Shown: piece after piece, positions 1 to 11,314 of the stretch
Layout: each line of letters opens with the position of its first letter
How positions within the stretch are numbered: position 1 is the stretch's first letter
From: Undaria pinnatifida
Taxonomy: Eukaryota > Sar > Phaeophyceae > Laminariales > Alariaceae
Length of the DNA stretch: 64,000 nucleotides
Assembly: GCA_012845835.1 (NCBI GenBank)
Contig: JABAKD010000016.1
Location: forward strand, 13,117,507 to 13,181,506
Direction of reading: 5' to 3'
Made by a program: the position numbers and the translations under genes
Notes under the pieces: generated by a model
Databases searched by the model: none
Told to the model about the DNA's origin: nothing
Seen by the model: only the letters and a program-made list of their open reading frames with translations

Positions 1-1000
1 ATAACCGAGTCCGGGGAGCTGTCAGGAGCGTGCAAGCAGATGTGAGCGTGGAAGAGCGCCATGAGTTCGGGCACATTTCCAGTTGGTAACCCGTGCAACT
101 TGAGCGAAGGGGGCCTATCCGATTTTTTGATCGAAAATTTTGGGTCTTCGTTGTGGTTGTGGTTTGCACTCGGGGGTGCTACAGCAGAGGTTGTACGTGC
201 TGTGCGAGTTGCTTCTACAGCAGAGGTGTTACGTGCTGTCAGGGGGTTTGTGGGCAGTGCTTCTACATCAGAGGTATTACGTGCTGTCGGGGGGTCTGGT
301 TGAGAGTTGTCAGGGGGAGGGGTACAGCTGCTGTCAGAGCTACTCGACTGCTGTTTTATAGGCGTGGCAAGAGTCGTTGGGTGCTGCACGCGTTCGAAAA
401 CAACGTCGAGGTTTTGCTGTGGCTGTGGTACTCCTCTCACTTCGTCTACCTTCTTGTTGGAAGGCCCACTCACAGGCTTCCGGCTGTCAGGCAGCACCAT
501 CTCCAAGACCCACGCCGGCGGCGTGGTGCCGTCGAGCATGCACTTCCTGAGGTAAGCGGCGGTCGTGACGCTGACGGGGTCGTGGTCGGAGAGAGCGCTT
601 GGCGCGGCGAGGATGTCCTCCGCCAGGCTTGAGCCCTCCTCAACGGCTTCCCCAGCTGATGCAGGCGCCGTGATAAGCGCACCAGCCTCATCTGCAGCGT
701 CCGGCTGCTCCTCGTCGTTCACGGCCGGTCCGCTTTGGTCGGTGGGTGCGAGGGCCGCAAAGGAGTTCCCCGCCAGTGCGGGAGTCGGTTCCTCCGGAGA
801 GGGCGATGCCTTGCAGGCCTTCCCGCGGCTCTTCTTGGAGCGAGCTCCTGAGCGTGGCACGTTTTTTCTTCTTTTCCGACGACAAACGTTATATAGGTTT
901 TTATATAGGTTTTGTTGTTCCGTCACCACTATGGAACTTGGTCTCTCACGGGGTCCCGGTGTCGAAGCGGAGAGGGCGGTCCCGGAGGTCTGGTACTCGT
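1..1000 (-). CDS. Partial open reading frame running off the left edge, unknown product
   Basis: Read on the minus strand, one frame stays open from about position 1000 to base 1, roughly 330 codons. The translation is hydrophilic and rich in Ala, Ser, Pro and Glu. It has a basic stretch (RRKRRKN) near 870, then a long acidic, proline-containing region. Near 180-270 a short sequence of the type TARNTSAVEA is repeated about three times. No domain was recognised. No convincing ATG was found at the high-coordinate end, so the true start or an upstream splice acceptor is unknown, and the 3' end lies outside the window. The GC-rich codon use differs from the surrounding repeat DNA. It could be a host exon or an ORF1/gag-like protein of a retroelement. 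Confidence 0.45.
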
Positions 1001-1080
1001 CGCGGAGCGGAAGTCGAAGCGGAGAGGGCGTCGCAGAGCTGAAGTCGAAGCGGAGAGGGCGTCGCGGTGCTGAGGTCCCT
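955..1080. repeat. Short tandem repeat, core GTCGAAGCGGAGAGGGCG
   Basis: Three copies of the 18-base core GTCGAAGCGGAGAGGGCG occur near 961, 1012 and 1045. The last two are 33 bases apart. The repeat lies at the upstream side of the minus-strand open frame described at 1-1000. Confidence 0.7.
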
Positions 1081-1089
1081 TGACGATCG

Positions 1090-1625
1090 TCCTCACAGCG
1101 GACGCACGCTGAAAACCTTTCTTTCTTATATGTAGCAAGGAGATGCTAAAGCTAGCGACGGTGGGCTTATGCCCTTCGTCATGCGGCGGGATCATCTTTC
1201 GGTGGCTGACCTTCCGGGGACGGGTCAACGCCGTCTATGACGGGTGACGCCGTTCGCGACCCGGGATCGTGTATTGCCTGACCGGTAAGGTATCCTCTCG
1301 CGCATGCGTGTACGCGATCTACGATAGGTATCTACGACCTGTCTTCCACATATACCAGATATAATATATTTTATGTTGTGCGAAAAACTCCTCTATCTAT
1401 ATCCCGGAACGGCCGATGTCGTGAAGATGTCGCGGTGGAATATCCCCGGAGCCGTGAGCCCTTGTCGCCGCCGCTATGGGCAGTCGATGTTACAGCCGAG
1501 CGTTTTCTTATATTTGTTTAGCTAGGAGAGGAGCTAGAAGAGCTTAATGCAACCAAGAGGGGCAGTGGAGGCTATAGTCCTTAGATCATCTGATGCCTCG
1601 CTTCTCAGTTTTGGTGCTGTGTCCT
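1090..1625. other. No gene seen
   Basis: No reading frame with protein-like composition and no clear repeat structure was found here. Confidence 0.5.
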
Positions 1626-1687
1626 GATGCACGATGGGTGTTCAGTCAGTCATCTTTACGACGGAAGACGCCACGCCCTGTACTACA

Positions 1688-1918
1688 TTAATGAGTTGCC
1701 AGTTGTCTGGCAGACAACTGCTGTTGTGTGGAATGTCTGCGCAACCAAGATATTCTCGGCAACTACTGTTTGGAATGTCTGCGCAACTAAGTTGTCCTGG
1801 ACAGCTATCGTGTGGAATGTATGTGCAACTAAGCTGTCCTCTGGACAACTACTGTTTGAAATGTCTGCGCAACTAAGTTGTCCTGGACAACTACTGGGTA
1901 GTTGCGGCCGCACACAGC
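1688..1918. repeat. Palindromic tandem array A (unit about 45 bp)
   Basis: Four to five degenerate copies of a unit about 45 bases long follow the pattern TGGAATGTCTGCGCAACTAA then GTTGTCCTGGACAACTACTG. Each unit carries the near-perfect palindrome GTTGTCC-T-GGACAAC. The array opens with a longer inverted repeat at 1700-1720 (arms CAGTTGTCTG and CAGACAACTG, one-base centre) and ends in GTAGTTGCGGCCGCAC. A second array with the same unit and orientation is at 3625-3915. Confidence 0.85.
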
Positions 1919-1940
1919 TATTGGGTGTTGTCACAGCATA

Positions 1941-2311
1941 TTCCGAGTGGGGGATGCGTGGTTGGTCGGTGTTGGGAAGCGTGCCCCTCATGGGTTTCGG
2001 TGTTTTTGGTTGGTCTCCCCTCATGGCTCGCTGTCTACGCTCAAAGCTTATTATGCATTATTTCTTGTTTCTCTAAATAGAAAAAAGACCGACACAACAG
2101 GGCAAGGCAGAGTAGGGCACGGTAGGGCCAGGTAGTGCAGGGTAGCCAGATGAGGGGCGTCCTGCTTGTGCCATTACCGTCACCTACATTATCGCCCATC
2201 TATGATGGTGTGGCGTAAGTGTGACACCCAATATCACGTGGTTTCACTTCAACCATGACATGGTTTCACGTCGAGTCTATAAACTATCCTTCTACGGAGG
2301 GCAATCCATTA
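1941..2311 (+). repeat. Dispersed repeat D, copy 1
   Basis: This roughly 370-bp segment recurs at 29286-29702 in the same orientation. Both copies begin GAGTGGGGGATGCGTGGTTG and share blocks such as TATCGCCCATCTATGATGG and CATGACATGGTTTCACG. Both end at CTACGGAGGGCA..CCATTA. The middle holds degenerate GGGCAGGGTAG-like units that are expanded into a clean 9-bp minisatellite in copy 2. No coding potential was seen. It is probably a non-coding mobile element or a solo LTR. Confidence 0.75.
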
Positions 2312-2439
2312 AATTATCTGACAGACAACTGCTTAGACGAGAAACATGATGTGTAAAATACATAGATCGCCTGGGGGCAGTCTCGGTCTCATCTTTGTCC
2401 CTTCCCTTGTTTCTCCCGCGCTTGAAAGAGAGGCGGGGG

Positions 2440-2760
2440 GGGGTAGGAAGCCTGGTGGTGCTGACGATGAAAGTTCGTACCGGATGTACTTTGTCCCGCT
2501 GCCTCAAAGCCTTTGGCGGTCCCCTCACTCGGCGGTCCCGCTACCCAATTTTTTTTAGCGGTCCTCTCTCTCGGTGGTCACGCTGCTCAAAACCCCTTGG
2601 CGGCCCCCTCGGCTCTGGCGGTTCCCTCACGCGGCGGTCCCCTAACGCATTACAGTACTACATTCTCAAATCACTCACTGACGCGGGGGGGGGGAAGTAG
2701 GAGGAAGCCTGGTGGTGCTGACGGTGAAAGTTCGTACCGGGTGTCCTACATTTTCAAATC
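2440..2760. repeat. Internal duplication with GGCGGTCCC-rich repeats
   Basis: The phrase GCCTGGTGGTGCTGACG.TGAAAGTTCGTACCGG occurs twice, near 2449 and 2707. Several copies of a GGCGGTCCCCTCACTCGG-like unit lie between. No gene is supported. Confidence 0.65.
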
Positions 2761-3019
2761 AATCACTTACTGCAAGGTCGATTGTTCATGGGTGGGAGAC
2801 ACCTTCATATAGGGGGGGGGGAGCAAGGCAACCGAGAAACGTTCTGAAATGATTGCGAATTGGCGGCAACCGCTTCCCCCAGCTGTAGTATACTGTTAAA
2901 CACATGCATGCATGAATGGAAGGCGACAGCTTCATCGTCGTCAAAGGGGAAAGGGACATGCACGCACGCACGTGTACTTTACCGGCGCGAAAGCTGTAGT
3001 AGGGCGGAAAATATATCCT

Positions 3020-3020
<1 letters not shown>

Positions 3021-3057
<37 letters not shown>
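3021..3057. repeat. (TA)n microsatellite
   Basis: An uninterrupted TATATA tract of about 36 bases lies directly upstream of a copy of the MSFD-type repeat. Confidence 0.9.
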
Positions 3058-3059
<2 letters not shown>

Positions 3060-3065
3060 AAACTC

Positions 3066-3183
3066 AGGACACACAACCAATAATACGCGCGATCGGAGTA
3101 TCACACACAGCTTGCAAAGATGAGTTTGACAAAATATTCGATCTCGCAGCTGGAGTGTATTTTAATTTTTATAATATATTTAT
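3066..3183 (+). repeat. MSFD-type repeat, copy 1 (frame broken)
   Basis: Contains the family landmarks GGACACACAA, ACGCGCGATCGGAGTATCAC and AGCTTGCAAAG, followed by ATG at 3120 and a short reading frame. One base is missing after ATGAGTTT compared with other copies, so the conserved peptide is frameshifted. The T-rich end TTTTAATTTTTATAATAT is shared with the copies at 17.3 and 39.5 kb. Confidence 0.8.
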
Positions 3184-3189
3184 AGACTA

Positions 3190-3505
3190 ATTATTTTTAT
3201 TTTGCACAACTTCTACGTTCTGCCGGCTTCTGGACCAGCCGTGGTCACAGGTGTCGTCCCTTCTTCCCCCCGGTTCTTGCCTTCAATTTTTATCGCGCAC
3301 AGGGTTCAGCAATCCCACTGCTCGTCGATTTTTCATTGAGTGTTGTTAACTCACGCTCTCGAGCTTTCCGCAAGTCAACTTGTGCACAAGAAAAAGTTCC
3401 CGCGAATTTATACGAGTATGCACTCGGGGGGGCTCGAACTCACGAAACTGACCTGTACCAGGCTTGAGGATAACCTGATACGCCACCGGGGCGACCGGTA
3501 TATAT
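3190..3505 (-). mobile_element. tRNA-derived SINE-like element, copy 1
   Basis: The reverse complement of this stretch matches 14056-14345. It carries a pol III type A-box-like TGGCGTATCAGG and a B-box-like GAGTTCGAGCCC about 45 bases apart. These are followed by a shared body of about 230 bp containing CCTGTGACCACGGCTGG near its end. The tRNA-like part cannot close an acceptor stem, so a functional tRNA gene is unlikely. The repeated, bounded structure fits a SINE. Confidence 0.7.
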
Positions 3506-3624
3506 GTGAAACTGACTCCTGATCGCCGCACCAAACCAGAGCTATTAAGTTATTACCATCCCCTTTCACTTTTTTTCCACGTGATTGCGTTCGTTGTTTA
3601 CACGGCTCGCTCACACTAGCTACC

Positions 3625-3915
3625 AGTTACTAGTTGTCCGGACAACTGACCAGTTGTTTCTGGACAACTGCTGCTTGAAACGTCTGCGCAACTAAGTTGT
3701 CCTGGACCACTACTGTTTGGGATGTCTGCGCAACTAAGTTTTCCTGGACAACTACTTGCTGTGTGTAAAGTCTGCGCAACTAAGTTTGTCCTGGACAACA
3801 AAAACTGTTTGAAATGTCTGCGCAACAAAGTTGTCTTTGACAACTACTACTAGCTGTGTGGAAAGTCTGCGCAATTGGATTGTCCTGGACAACTACCCGG
3901 TAGTTGCGACCGTAC
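3625..3915. repeat. Palindromic tandem array B (unit about 45 bp)
   Basis: Five or six degenerate units of the array seen at 1688-1918, in the same orientation, run again to a GTAGTTGCGACCGTAC end. It opens with the perfect 16-base palindrome AGTTGTCCGGACAACT at 3632-3647. The two arrays bracket about 1.7 kb as direct repeats. Confidence 0.85.
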
Positions 3916-4007
3916 ATAAAATTATTAATATATTATGTAGTCGCCAGTTGTAGTTGTACAAAATGTACTTCAGATTCCGTCAGGATGCCAGATTCAAGAT
4001 CGATGTT

Positions 4008-4205
4008 ACGAGGGGGGGAGGGGGGGAGGGGGGACGGGGGGGGGGAGGGGGAAAGGGGGGAAGGCGGGGGAGGGGGGAGGGGGGGGCGTCCTGCCCAAGA
4101 GACTGAAGTCTGGGTCTGGCCATCATCGTCTTGAAATTGGTGGGCCTTCCAATACAGTCGTCACAAGATATCGTAAGACCGCCCTGACTTCTTCGCCTTG
4201 TTGCG
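4008..4205 (+). mobile_element. LINE-A fragment (G-rich ORF end plus start of 3' region)
   Basis: A G-rich block at 4011-4086 is followed by CCCAAGAGACTGAAGTCTGG and then TGGGCCTTCCAATAC..CGTCACAAGATA. This matches the reverse complement of the LINE-A copies at 26.9-27.0 and 31.6-31.7 kb. The homology stops near 4205, so the copy is truncated on both sides. Confidence 0.75.
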
Positions 4206-6340
4206 TTGTGGAGGAGTCGTGGTGCCGAGAAGGTGTGAGGGAAGGGACGCAGGGGTATCAGCATCGCTTGGAGACAGCACCGGTTCTTCTTTCTAGATTT
4301 CTTACTATTAATATTGGCGTTGAGCTATGAGAAGCTCGAGGAGACCGGTAAGGAGGAGTGAGAGCATGGGGGTGGGGCGAGGCTCACAGAGTTCGCTTCA
4401 CCCCAGCATTGCTGCTGTGCTCTCTTCTGGACCCTTACCAATGGAACGTACAAGGAACGTTCTCCTAGATGTTCTATATTGTCATGAGCGCTTAACGCGC
4501 TTACTTTCATCTATCTTGTCCAGAGGAGGAATGTCCCATTACCGAGAACGCTCTTGTGGTATAAGCTAGATAGATTCTACGGGTTATCTTCTTCACTCAA
4601 AATATCCGTTTAAGAGGATCTTCTTGTGGACAATAGACCATGACTGCGGGCTATCTTACCGAATCTATTGCCATATATACTGACACTATTACATTAGCCT
4701 ACCCTGAATAGTCGTATATGCAGACCTCAAGACGGTCGACTGGTGACGACAAAGTTCTTCTTCAAAAAACGGGAAAGGAGATCGAAGATGCGGCTATTCA
4801 ACACAAAGATATGGGGCTAAAGATTCCCCCACACCTTGCAATGAGGCCTAAGCGTGAAGGAAAGGACCATTCACTAATAAGGCAGATCGCTGAAAGAAAG
4901 GCCATAACAAGATAGAGGAAGACGGAAAACCCAGAATGGGGCAATCTATGTAGGGTAACCGAGATTGGAAACGAAAAAGGAAACCTAAATCGAAGCGAAG
5001 ATTGCAAATAAATGCAAAATCGAAGCGAAGACAAATGGAAAGACAGAAAACATATTACCGGAGCGATCTATGTGGGACCTAGGAAGGGGCGAACGGGGAG
5101 TCGTTCGCCGTACAGGGTCGGTTACTCGAAAGCTCGCGAAGGGAACGTCACTCAAATTCGAAAGTATATATGACCGGGAGGCATTACGCGTAGCCGTGTG
5201 GTCAAGGCCCGAAGAAAATGGAAAATAGCACGTAAGGCAAAAAAAAACGCGGCTAGGTTGCCGCAAGGCTCGCTAAACTAAGGGGCTGCTAGGACCACTT
5301 GGTCGAGCGATCAAGGTGGAGCCTTGGGAGGTCTGTTTGCGCTGGGAACAATACCGGAAAACGTAGCAAGGTAGCTTAACCAACACAAACAGAAAGTCAG
5401 GGTAACCAAAGAGGTACGCGAGTGAATTGACCTAATTTGTCCAACGCAGAAAAAATATCAGCGGCGCTGAGCGACGGAGTTAGCATGCCAAAACAATGCC
5501 TACAGGGGGCCGACTGACGCGTCATAAGCGTAGAATGGCAACGCAAGGTGTACACCCAAAAATAAAACAGGAGCGAAAATACACATAAAAGGGGAGAACA
5601 TAATTACCGCCGTGATTGGGAAGTTCACGGGAACCTGAGCACAGTTGCAAGGGGTCAACCGTGGCAGGAATGTGATCACCGAGAATCCGGCGGCCTTGCG
5701 GGGCGGTAAAGGCTACCGGGACCCAAACACGAAGAAAACGCGAAAAAAAAAGAAAGGACGGAGCGTAGTGTGGTGGTCTTGCGAGTCTGCAAGGCTACCG
5801 GGGCCCTACTTGGCGAAGTGCGGAGAAAAACGACCAATCCTAGAGCTCGGGGATGCCGTCAGGGCACAGCGGCACCGGCGGCGGTCAGGATACAACACAA
5901 TGGCCAAGCGCCTAGGGCAAAATCACCGAGTATTGGCGGAGGAATCGTGAACTACAAACACAAATAAAGAAAAACAACAGATGGCCACGGTTCGGAAGCC
6001 TGAACGAAACGAGACTAGCGTAGGCCGACGTGGTAGAGAGAAAACCAAGAAAGCATAAAAAGGAGAGGGGGAGGGACACCTCAACACACCCTAAGTACGA
6101 GGCGGTCCTGGTTCGATAGCCATCACACAGTGGGGCAAAGGAAGGCCGGGTCGTTAGACGGGCGTACCTAAAAAACTTCATACAGCAGAAAACTGTAAAT
6201 ACCACTTTACCACCACGAGTTGTCAGCCGTTACGGAGTGGGGCAGGCGGAATCGATGGTGGTGAGAATAAGATACAAACACTGGCATGATAAACGAACCA
6301 AAAGCGGAGGTATTACGAGGGACACCACTATGTTAAAACC
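4206..6340. other. Unassigned region, possible degenerate LTR/UTR
   Basis: No protein-like frame stands out. The block near 4690-4800 (ATTAGCCTACCCTGAATAGT, then ATCGAAGATGCGGCT) resembles 15680-15790 on the same strand. It lies on the 3' side of the minus-strand gypsy element. That would fit a pair of decayed LTRs flanking 6.6-13.4 kb, but the similarity is too short to prove it. Short repeats of AAATCGAAGCGAAGA occur near 4990 and 5015. Confidence 0.3.
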
Positions 6341-6344
6341 AAAT

Positions 6345-6572
6345 CCAAAACCTGATGACGGTTGTAGGCTAACCACAAGAAGACATGACGTAAAACCACT
6401 CTAGGTCGGAAGGATGACCACGATAAAATGCTACTAAAGTTACTGCAGGTTGACGGCTGACTATGAAGAATCATTCTTAAAAGTACTGTAGGTGAAAGGC
6501 CTAGCCATGAGGTAATACTCTCAAAACTGTTGTAGATCAAAGGCTGACCGTGAAGAACTAATATCAAAACTA
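6345..6572. repeat. Degenerate tandem repeat, period about 65 bp
   Basis: About four imperfect units share AAAACTACTGTAGGTCAAAGG-like and GGCTGACCATGAAGAA-like segments. The array sits just outside the gypsy 3' coding end. Confidence 0.55.
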
Positions 6573-6580
6573 CTGTAGAA

Positions 6581-7230
6581 TTACCAAAAACAAATAATCA
6601 CCCGAAAGTAACCAAGGGGGGGAGTTGGAACGGTAGGGGCACCGCGCGAAGCATCAGAGTTCCGTAGCACCCCACAGGATAGGCTCCCATGCCCATGGCG
6701 TTGAAGGCACCATGACCCGGAGACCGCGTTCCGGGCGGTAGTGTAGCGAGCTGGCTGGAGGTCGATCTTGATCGGACCGGGATCGTCCAGAAGCCTGATG
6801 GTGTAGGAACTACCCGGGGAAGGGTCCGAGGGGCTCCGCGAAGAGACGTCCGGTGGCGCGCGGTGAGCGATCTTGCGTAGCCACCAGAGGTCGTCACGTG
6901 CCTTGCACCAGACGTGTGCCCGGAGGGGAGGGTGGAGTTGCTGAAACTGCGAAGCCAAAGGTTGCGGGGGACCAGGGTGTAGCCGGGGGAGAGAAAGAGT
7001 TGGCCTTGAGATCGGGAGAGCTCGCGGTGTGCGGCGCCGATGGGCATCTGGCGGTAGAGGCGGTTGGTCTGACGGTGTTGTGTCGACTTTCCGGACCAGT
7101 AGAGTAGGATATGGCGCCTGAAGTGTTAGAGGTCGAGCTCGCGTCCCCACGAGGGGCTGAGGAGTCCGGTCCAGTGGGTCTCGTATAGGGCGGCGATGAC
7201 TCCGTCGCGGCCGCGTACTAGTTGGTTGTC
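6581..7230 (-). pseudogene. Gypsy pol C-terminal part: chromodomain-like segment and tail domain
   Basis: Around 7120-7210 the minus strand encodes DGVIAALYETHWTGLLSPSW, a chromodomain-like segment. Further on (7000-7050) it gives IGAAHRELSRSQG. In another frame, 6700-6900 gives DDLWWLRKI, then RFLDDPGPIK-like RLLDDPGPIKIDLQPARYTT and SGSWCLQ. These blocks are familiar from the C-terminus of stramenopile gypsy polyproteins. At least two frame changes are needed to read through. A deletion appears to join this part directly to the integrase end. Confidence 0.75.
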
Positions 7231-7239
7231 GGGGGTGTC

Positions 7240-8468
7240 GGAGGCGGCAGTCGGGCCTACCGCGAGGATCTTGAAAGGTCCCTTCCAGTTCAACGAGAGC
7301 TTCGTCTTCAGAACGGTTGCGTCGGTGCCCTTCTTGACACCCTAACAGATAGTGGAGGCGGAGTTGTAGACCCAGGCCCAGCCGCCAACGGAGAAAAGGG
7401 GAGAGGCGAGGAGGGCGGCCATGATGGGCGCATTGCGGCGTTGTAGACGCGAGACGGTGAGTCGATGGAGCTCTCGGACGAGGGAGTAGGCGCGTTGTTG
7501 CCGGTCGGTAGCAAGGTTGATGTAGACCAGGTGGTCGCGATCCAGGCTCTGATGACCGCCGATTTTTTTGGGTTCAAAAACCGAGAGCGGGAGGCGGGGT
7601 AGGAGGCCGGTGTGGATCTCGTTGGGCGCAAGTCCGGGCGACGTTGACAGAGTTGTTGTAGGCCGCCGACACGTGCGGCAGTAGCACGTCCCAATCGGTT
7701 TGCTTCTCGTTGCCAACCATGGAGAACATCCGGGCCAGTACATAGTAGACCCGCTCGACGCCGCCGTTGGTGCAGGGGCGATAGGCGCTGGTGTTGACTT
7801 TGCGGATGCCAACGCGGTCGTAGACGATGGTCGCCAGCTTGGAGGTGAATGGTTGATCATTGTCGGAGAAGAGCGTCACCGGGCACCCCCAGAGAGGGAT
7901 GTACTCGTTGAGCAGGATGTCGGCAGTTCCGGCGGCCGTGAGGTTCTCTGCTGAGACAGCGAACATGTCGGCCCGGCGGATGAAACGGTCGGTAAATAAA
8001 AGGATGTGCACGTTCCAGCGCGGTGTGAGAGGTAGGGGCCCCAAGTAGTCGACGCTAACGGTGATACCAGGGCCGTTGGGTAAAGGGAGGGAGAGGGTCG
8101 GCCAGCGAATGGTGTGTCGAGAGGGCTTGCGCGCCTGGTAGTGAAGGCAGCGGCGGATCCACCAGCGGGCGGAGACGTCTATGCCGATCCACCAGTAAAA
8201 CCGTGCCAGCATGCGAACCGTCCGGGCAACTCCAAGGTGTAGGGAGGTGTCGACGTGGCATGTGTTCAGCACCCAGGGGCGCATCAGCATTGGAACGTAG
8301 ACGCGGGGGGAATAGGGTGCGGGTGGCGGGAGGCTGTTCCCGGGTTGGGATGTGGGCGGTCGTTGGACCAGGAGGGCTGTTTCGTCCTCAGTGCGGTGGA
8401 GTCTTCTTTTGACGGCAAGAGCGAGGATGCCGGCGAGCTGTGGGCGCTGGGCCGAGGGGATGAAATCC
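7240..8468 (-). pseudogene. Gypsy integrase (DDE core conserved, frameshifted)
   Basis: The frame from 8468 down shows the zinc-binding region (HLGVARTVRMLARFYWWIG then CLHYQARK, where the second Cys of CxxC is Tyr). It also shows the catalytic blocks: VSVDYLGPLP with the first Asp, LFSDNDQPFTSK with the second Asp, and NGGVERVYYVL with Glu. A frameshift near 7600-7650 moves the continuation (LAPNEIHTGLLPRLPLSVFE, GGWAWVYNSAST) to another frame. The integrase tail LSLNWKGPFKILAVGPT is at 7255-7320. A nested element begins immediately upstream at 8469. The three acidic residues survive but the protein could not be made intact. Confidence 0.88.
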
Positions 8469-8745
8469 TGTTCGTTAGCTCCAAGTGGGGTAGGTTTCAA
8501 GTCATTGTATTACGTCTTCCAACCACAGGGTAGAGGCAAGTCGAGCAGAGAACTCATGCGTGAGACCTCCGAGAAGATAACTCATGCGTAAGACCTCCGA
8601 GAAGAGTGAGCTCCCGAGCGAGAGCGCACAGCAGTATACCATCAAGAACGCCAACCAGGTACTACTAGGCACCCAATAATAGCCCAGAGTCCGAACCGGC
8701 ACGAAACTGATAGGTAACTGTCATACTGAAAATCCCAAATCAGCA
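8469..8745 (+). repeat. Family X copy A, left LTR
   Basis: A 277-bp terminal repeat paired with 11315-11591. It includes a short internal duplication (GTGAGACCTCCGAGAAGA / GTAAGACCTCCGAGAAGA) that makes it longer than the about 215-bp LTRs of the other copies. Confidence 0.8.
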
Positions 8746-9579
8746 CACTCCCGGGTTCTTCACAAGACAGTGACGAATCAACAATTGACTCAATTCGATC
8801 ACCTAAAACAACAAAAAATGGCAAGAGGAAACTCATCCCCATGAGCGAAAACCTCTCCCATACTCCCACTTACAACCATTGTAATCACAAGAAGAGATTA
8901 CAACAGCCACGCCATCAGGGCAAGAACTAATGCGACAGATAAAATGCCGGAGATCGCAAGGTCACCGGCCCAAAGGTCCCCCGTTGTCCCCTACTACCGC
9001 TATAGATACACAGATCATATCGGTAAAACAATATATTAATAGCATAAATTCTTGTCCGCAAACACAGAATTTATCTGACGCGAAAATTAGCCTACGCCCT
9101 CCCCGATACAAAGAGTATCTGATCATCCACAAGCCACCCCGTTTTTTATTGCAAAACAAATACTAAACAACTTGCTTGTGAAATAATCAAATTCTCAAAA
9201 TATCTCATCCTTCGAATTCCCAAACAAGATTGCAACCACTCATCAAGTTCGGAAAATCAACATCGGTAATCCAATGACTAATTGTGACTTTGCATCCCCT
9301 CTCTCATTTGAGACCAGTATGTCCTGTACTGGTCGGTCACAAGGATGCCCCACCCCGTCTCGTCAACACACGTAGGCAACCACAAACAAAATATATCAGC
9401 AAGACCTATTAGCCAATGTAACCAATCCTCGCCAACAAGCGTAATTACCTGAAATATTGGTCATTCGCAAACCACCATAAAACCGAACACACTCTCCTTC
9501 TGGCTTTTGTTTGCTATAGCTCCAAATAATCGAATAAATAAACAATTAAAATGTCGCCACTGCTGTCGACACGAACAGC

Positions 9580-11050
9580 TCATGCCCTGTCAGCTACGCA
9601 AAGTATTCGACCATTACAAAAACATTTCGTGCTTCACTCCTCCTTTGCGAACAAGCATTCGCAATGATACTATTGGTAAAACAACCAATCAGTCATGAAT
9701 ATGCCCACTTCTATTTTGTAATCAGTCAGAAGACTACTGCCAAAACAAAAGATACCGCAAAATTCAATACAGCCAGTGCCACCATCAATACATACATCAG
9801 CGGTACACCTCTCAATTTGGTGCACCTTCGTACCCGTTTCTCCACACCGTTATTGCATGTATATCAGCTCCACAGTTCCCTTCTGGTCTCGTCTACACCG
9901 GAAAATCACTACAAGTTTTTCGGATTTACATAGACTGTTTGATTTGAACATGTAAGACACCCTTTCAAATTTACCAGGCGTTATCGTAATGTACATCAGC
10001 TCCACCAATTCCCTTCAGGTCCTGCCTATTCCAGAAAAACACTACCTGGTACAAGTGTTTCGAATTTACAAAGACTGTTTGATTTGAACATGAAAACCAC
10101 TTTGAAACTACCTGGCAAAAAGGGCTACTTGTACCATCCAGAACGAATCTTAGATGATACTATATGCGGGTTTCCACTCTAACCGCAAATAAATCGCTTA
10201 TTATCTAACGGGTCTGCACTCTTGCCGTAAATAAATAAACGTCATATTCGACCAAAAACAATGCTTCGATCGAAAAGCGAATCCATCGTAAAAGTAAATT
10301 CACCACTTTGACCAGACCTGTACCCCCCCCCCCGCCCCGCGATGTTGCCGAACCATGAAGCTCTATCTGGCGAAATAATGAACCGATCTGCTCCCTCCAT
10401 GACCTCTCCTGCTACTGCTGTTCCTGCTGCATATCATGGAGTGCGTGCGGCCATGCCGCTCGACTTGTTGCCAGGACAAAACCCCATCGTTGTTTATTGC
10501 TGCTGCAGACAGCCCACGATTACCCTACGTCCTTTCCTACCACTATTACCAGCAGCAGGAAGCACGCGACTATTATGCTATTATGCCCCGCGACTTCGCC
10601 CTACCAAATCACTCACCATTGTAGGGTGCACACGGCTGGCGGCCATGCGACTTCTCGCGGAAAAATACAGATAGCCCCATACCTGCTGCCTCCACAACCA
10701 ATCTTCTGAAGTAGTAGAGGGCACACGGCAAATATATTGCAAAATACATGCCACGCGGCTAAACTCCCCCCGCTCGCAACACACGGCGAGGGTGCCCACG
10801 GCTGTACTTCCGCCATAGGGCTTTTAGCTGCTGCTGTAAATCCCCCTGTCCGCCATATTCGGTGGGCGTGTCCTAGGTTAAGCTATCACCATGGACGTAA
10901 GCTGCTGCTACTCTTTGCCTACGGTCATGCTCCACCGTAGGGCTTTAGCTACTACCGATGCTGTACGTGGTCTACAGCAGCAGTGGCTTCCCCCTGAACA
11001 ATACGTCTCCACAAAATCATCTCTGGGCCCGAAGACAACTCGCCTATCAA
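9580..11050. other. Internal segment of family X copy A, no gene seen
   Basis: This part has no counterpart in the 60-kb copy. It contains a local duplication (GACTGTTTGATTTGAACATG near 9930 and 10072) and a short C-run at 10324. No frame looks like a protein. Confidence 0.45.
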
Positions 11051-11314
11051 GCTGCCCTCCCTTTTCCACCATCGAAAAATCCCGACGACGGCAGTATAGC
11101 ATCTCTCCCTGCCATACCAGCGGTGGCTATCTCCTTCTCCCCTCCGGACTCCTCCTTGCGCCTTGCTGCTTATCTCCGCTGATCTCGAAAAAGGTTGGCT
11201 CCACAAACATGGCCCTTCCTTCCCCACCAAGCTTCGATGAAAGCACAGCCCTGTTTCAATACTGCTGACCCGCAGACCCCTCATGAGGCTAGACCGAATT
11301 GGTTCGCTCTAGAG

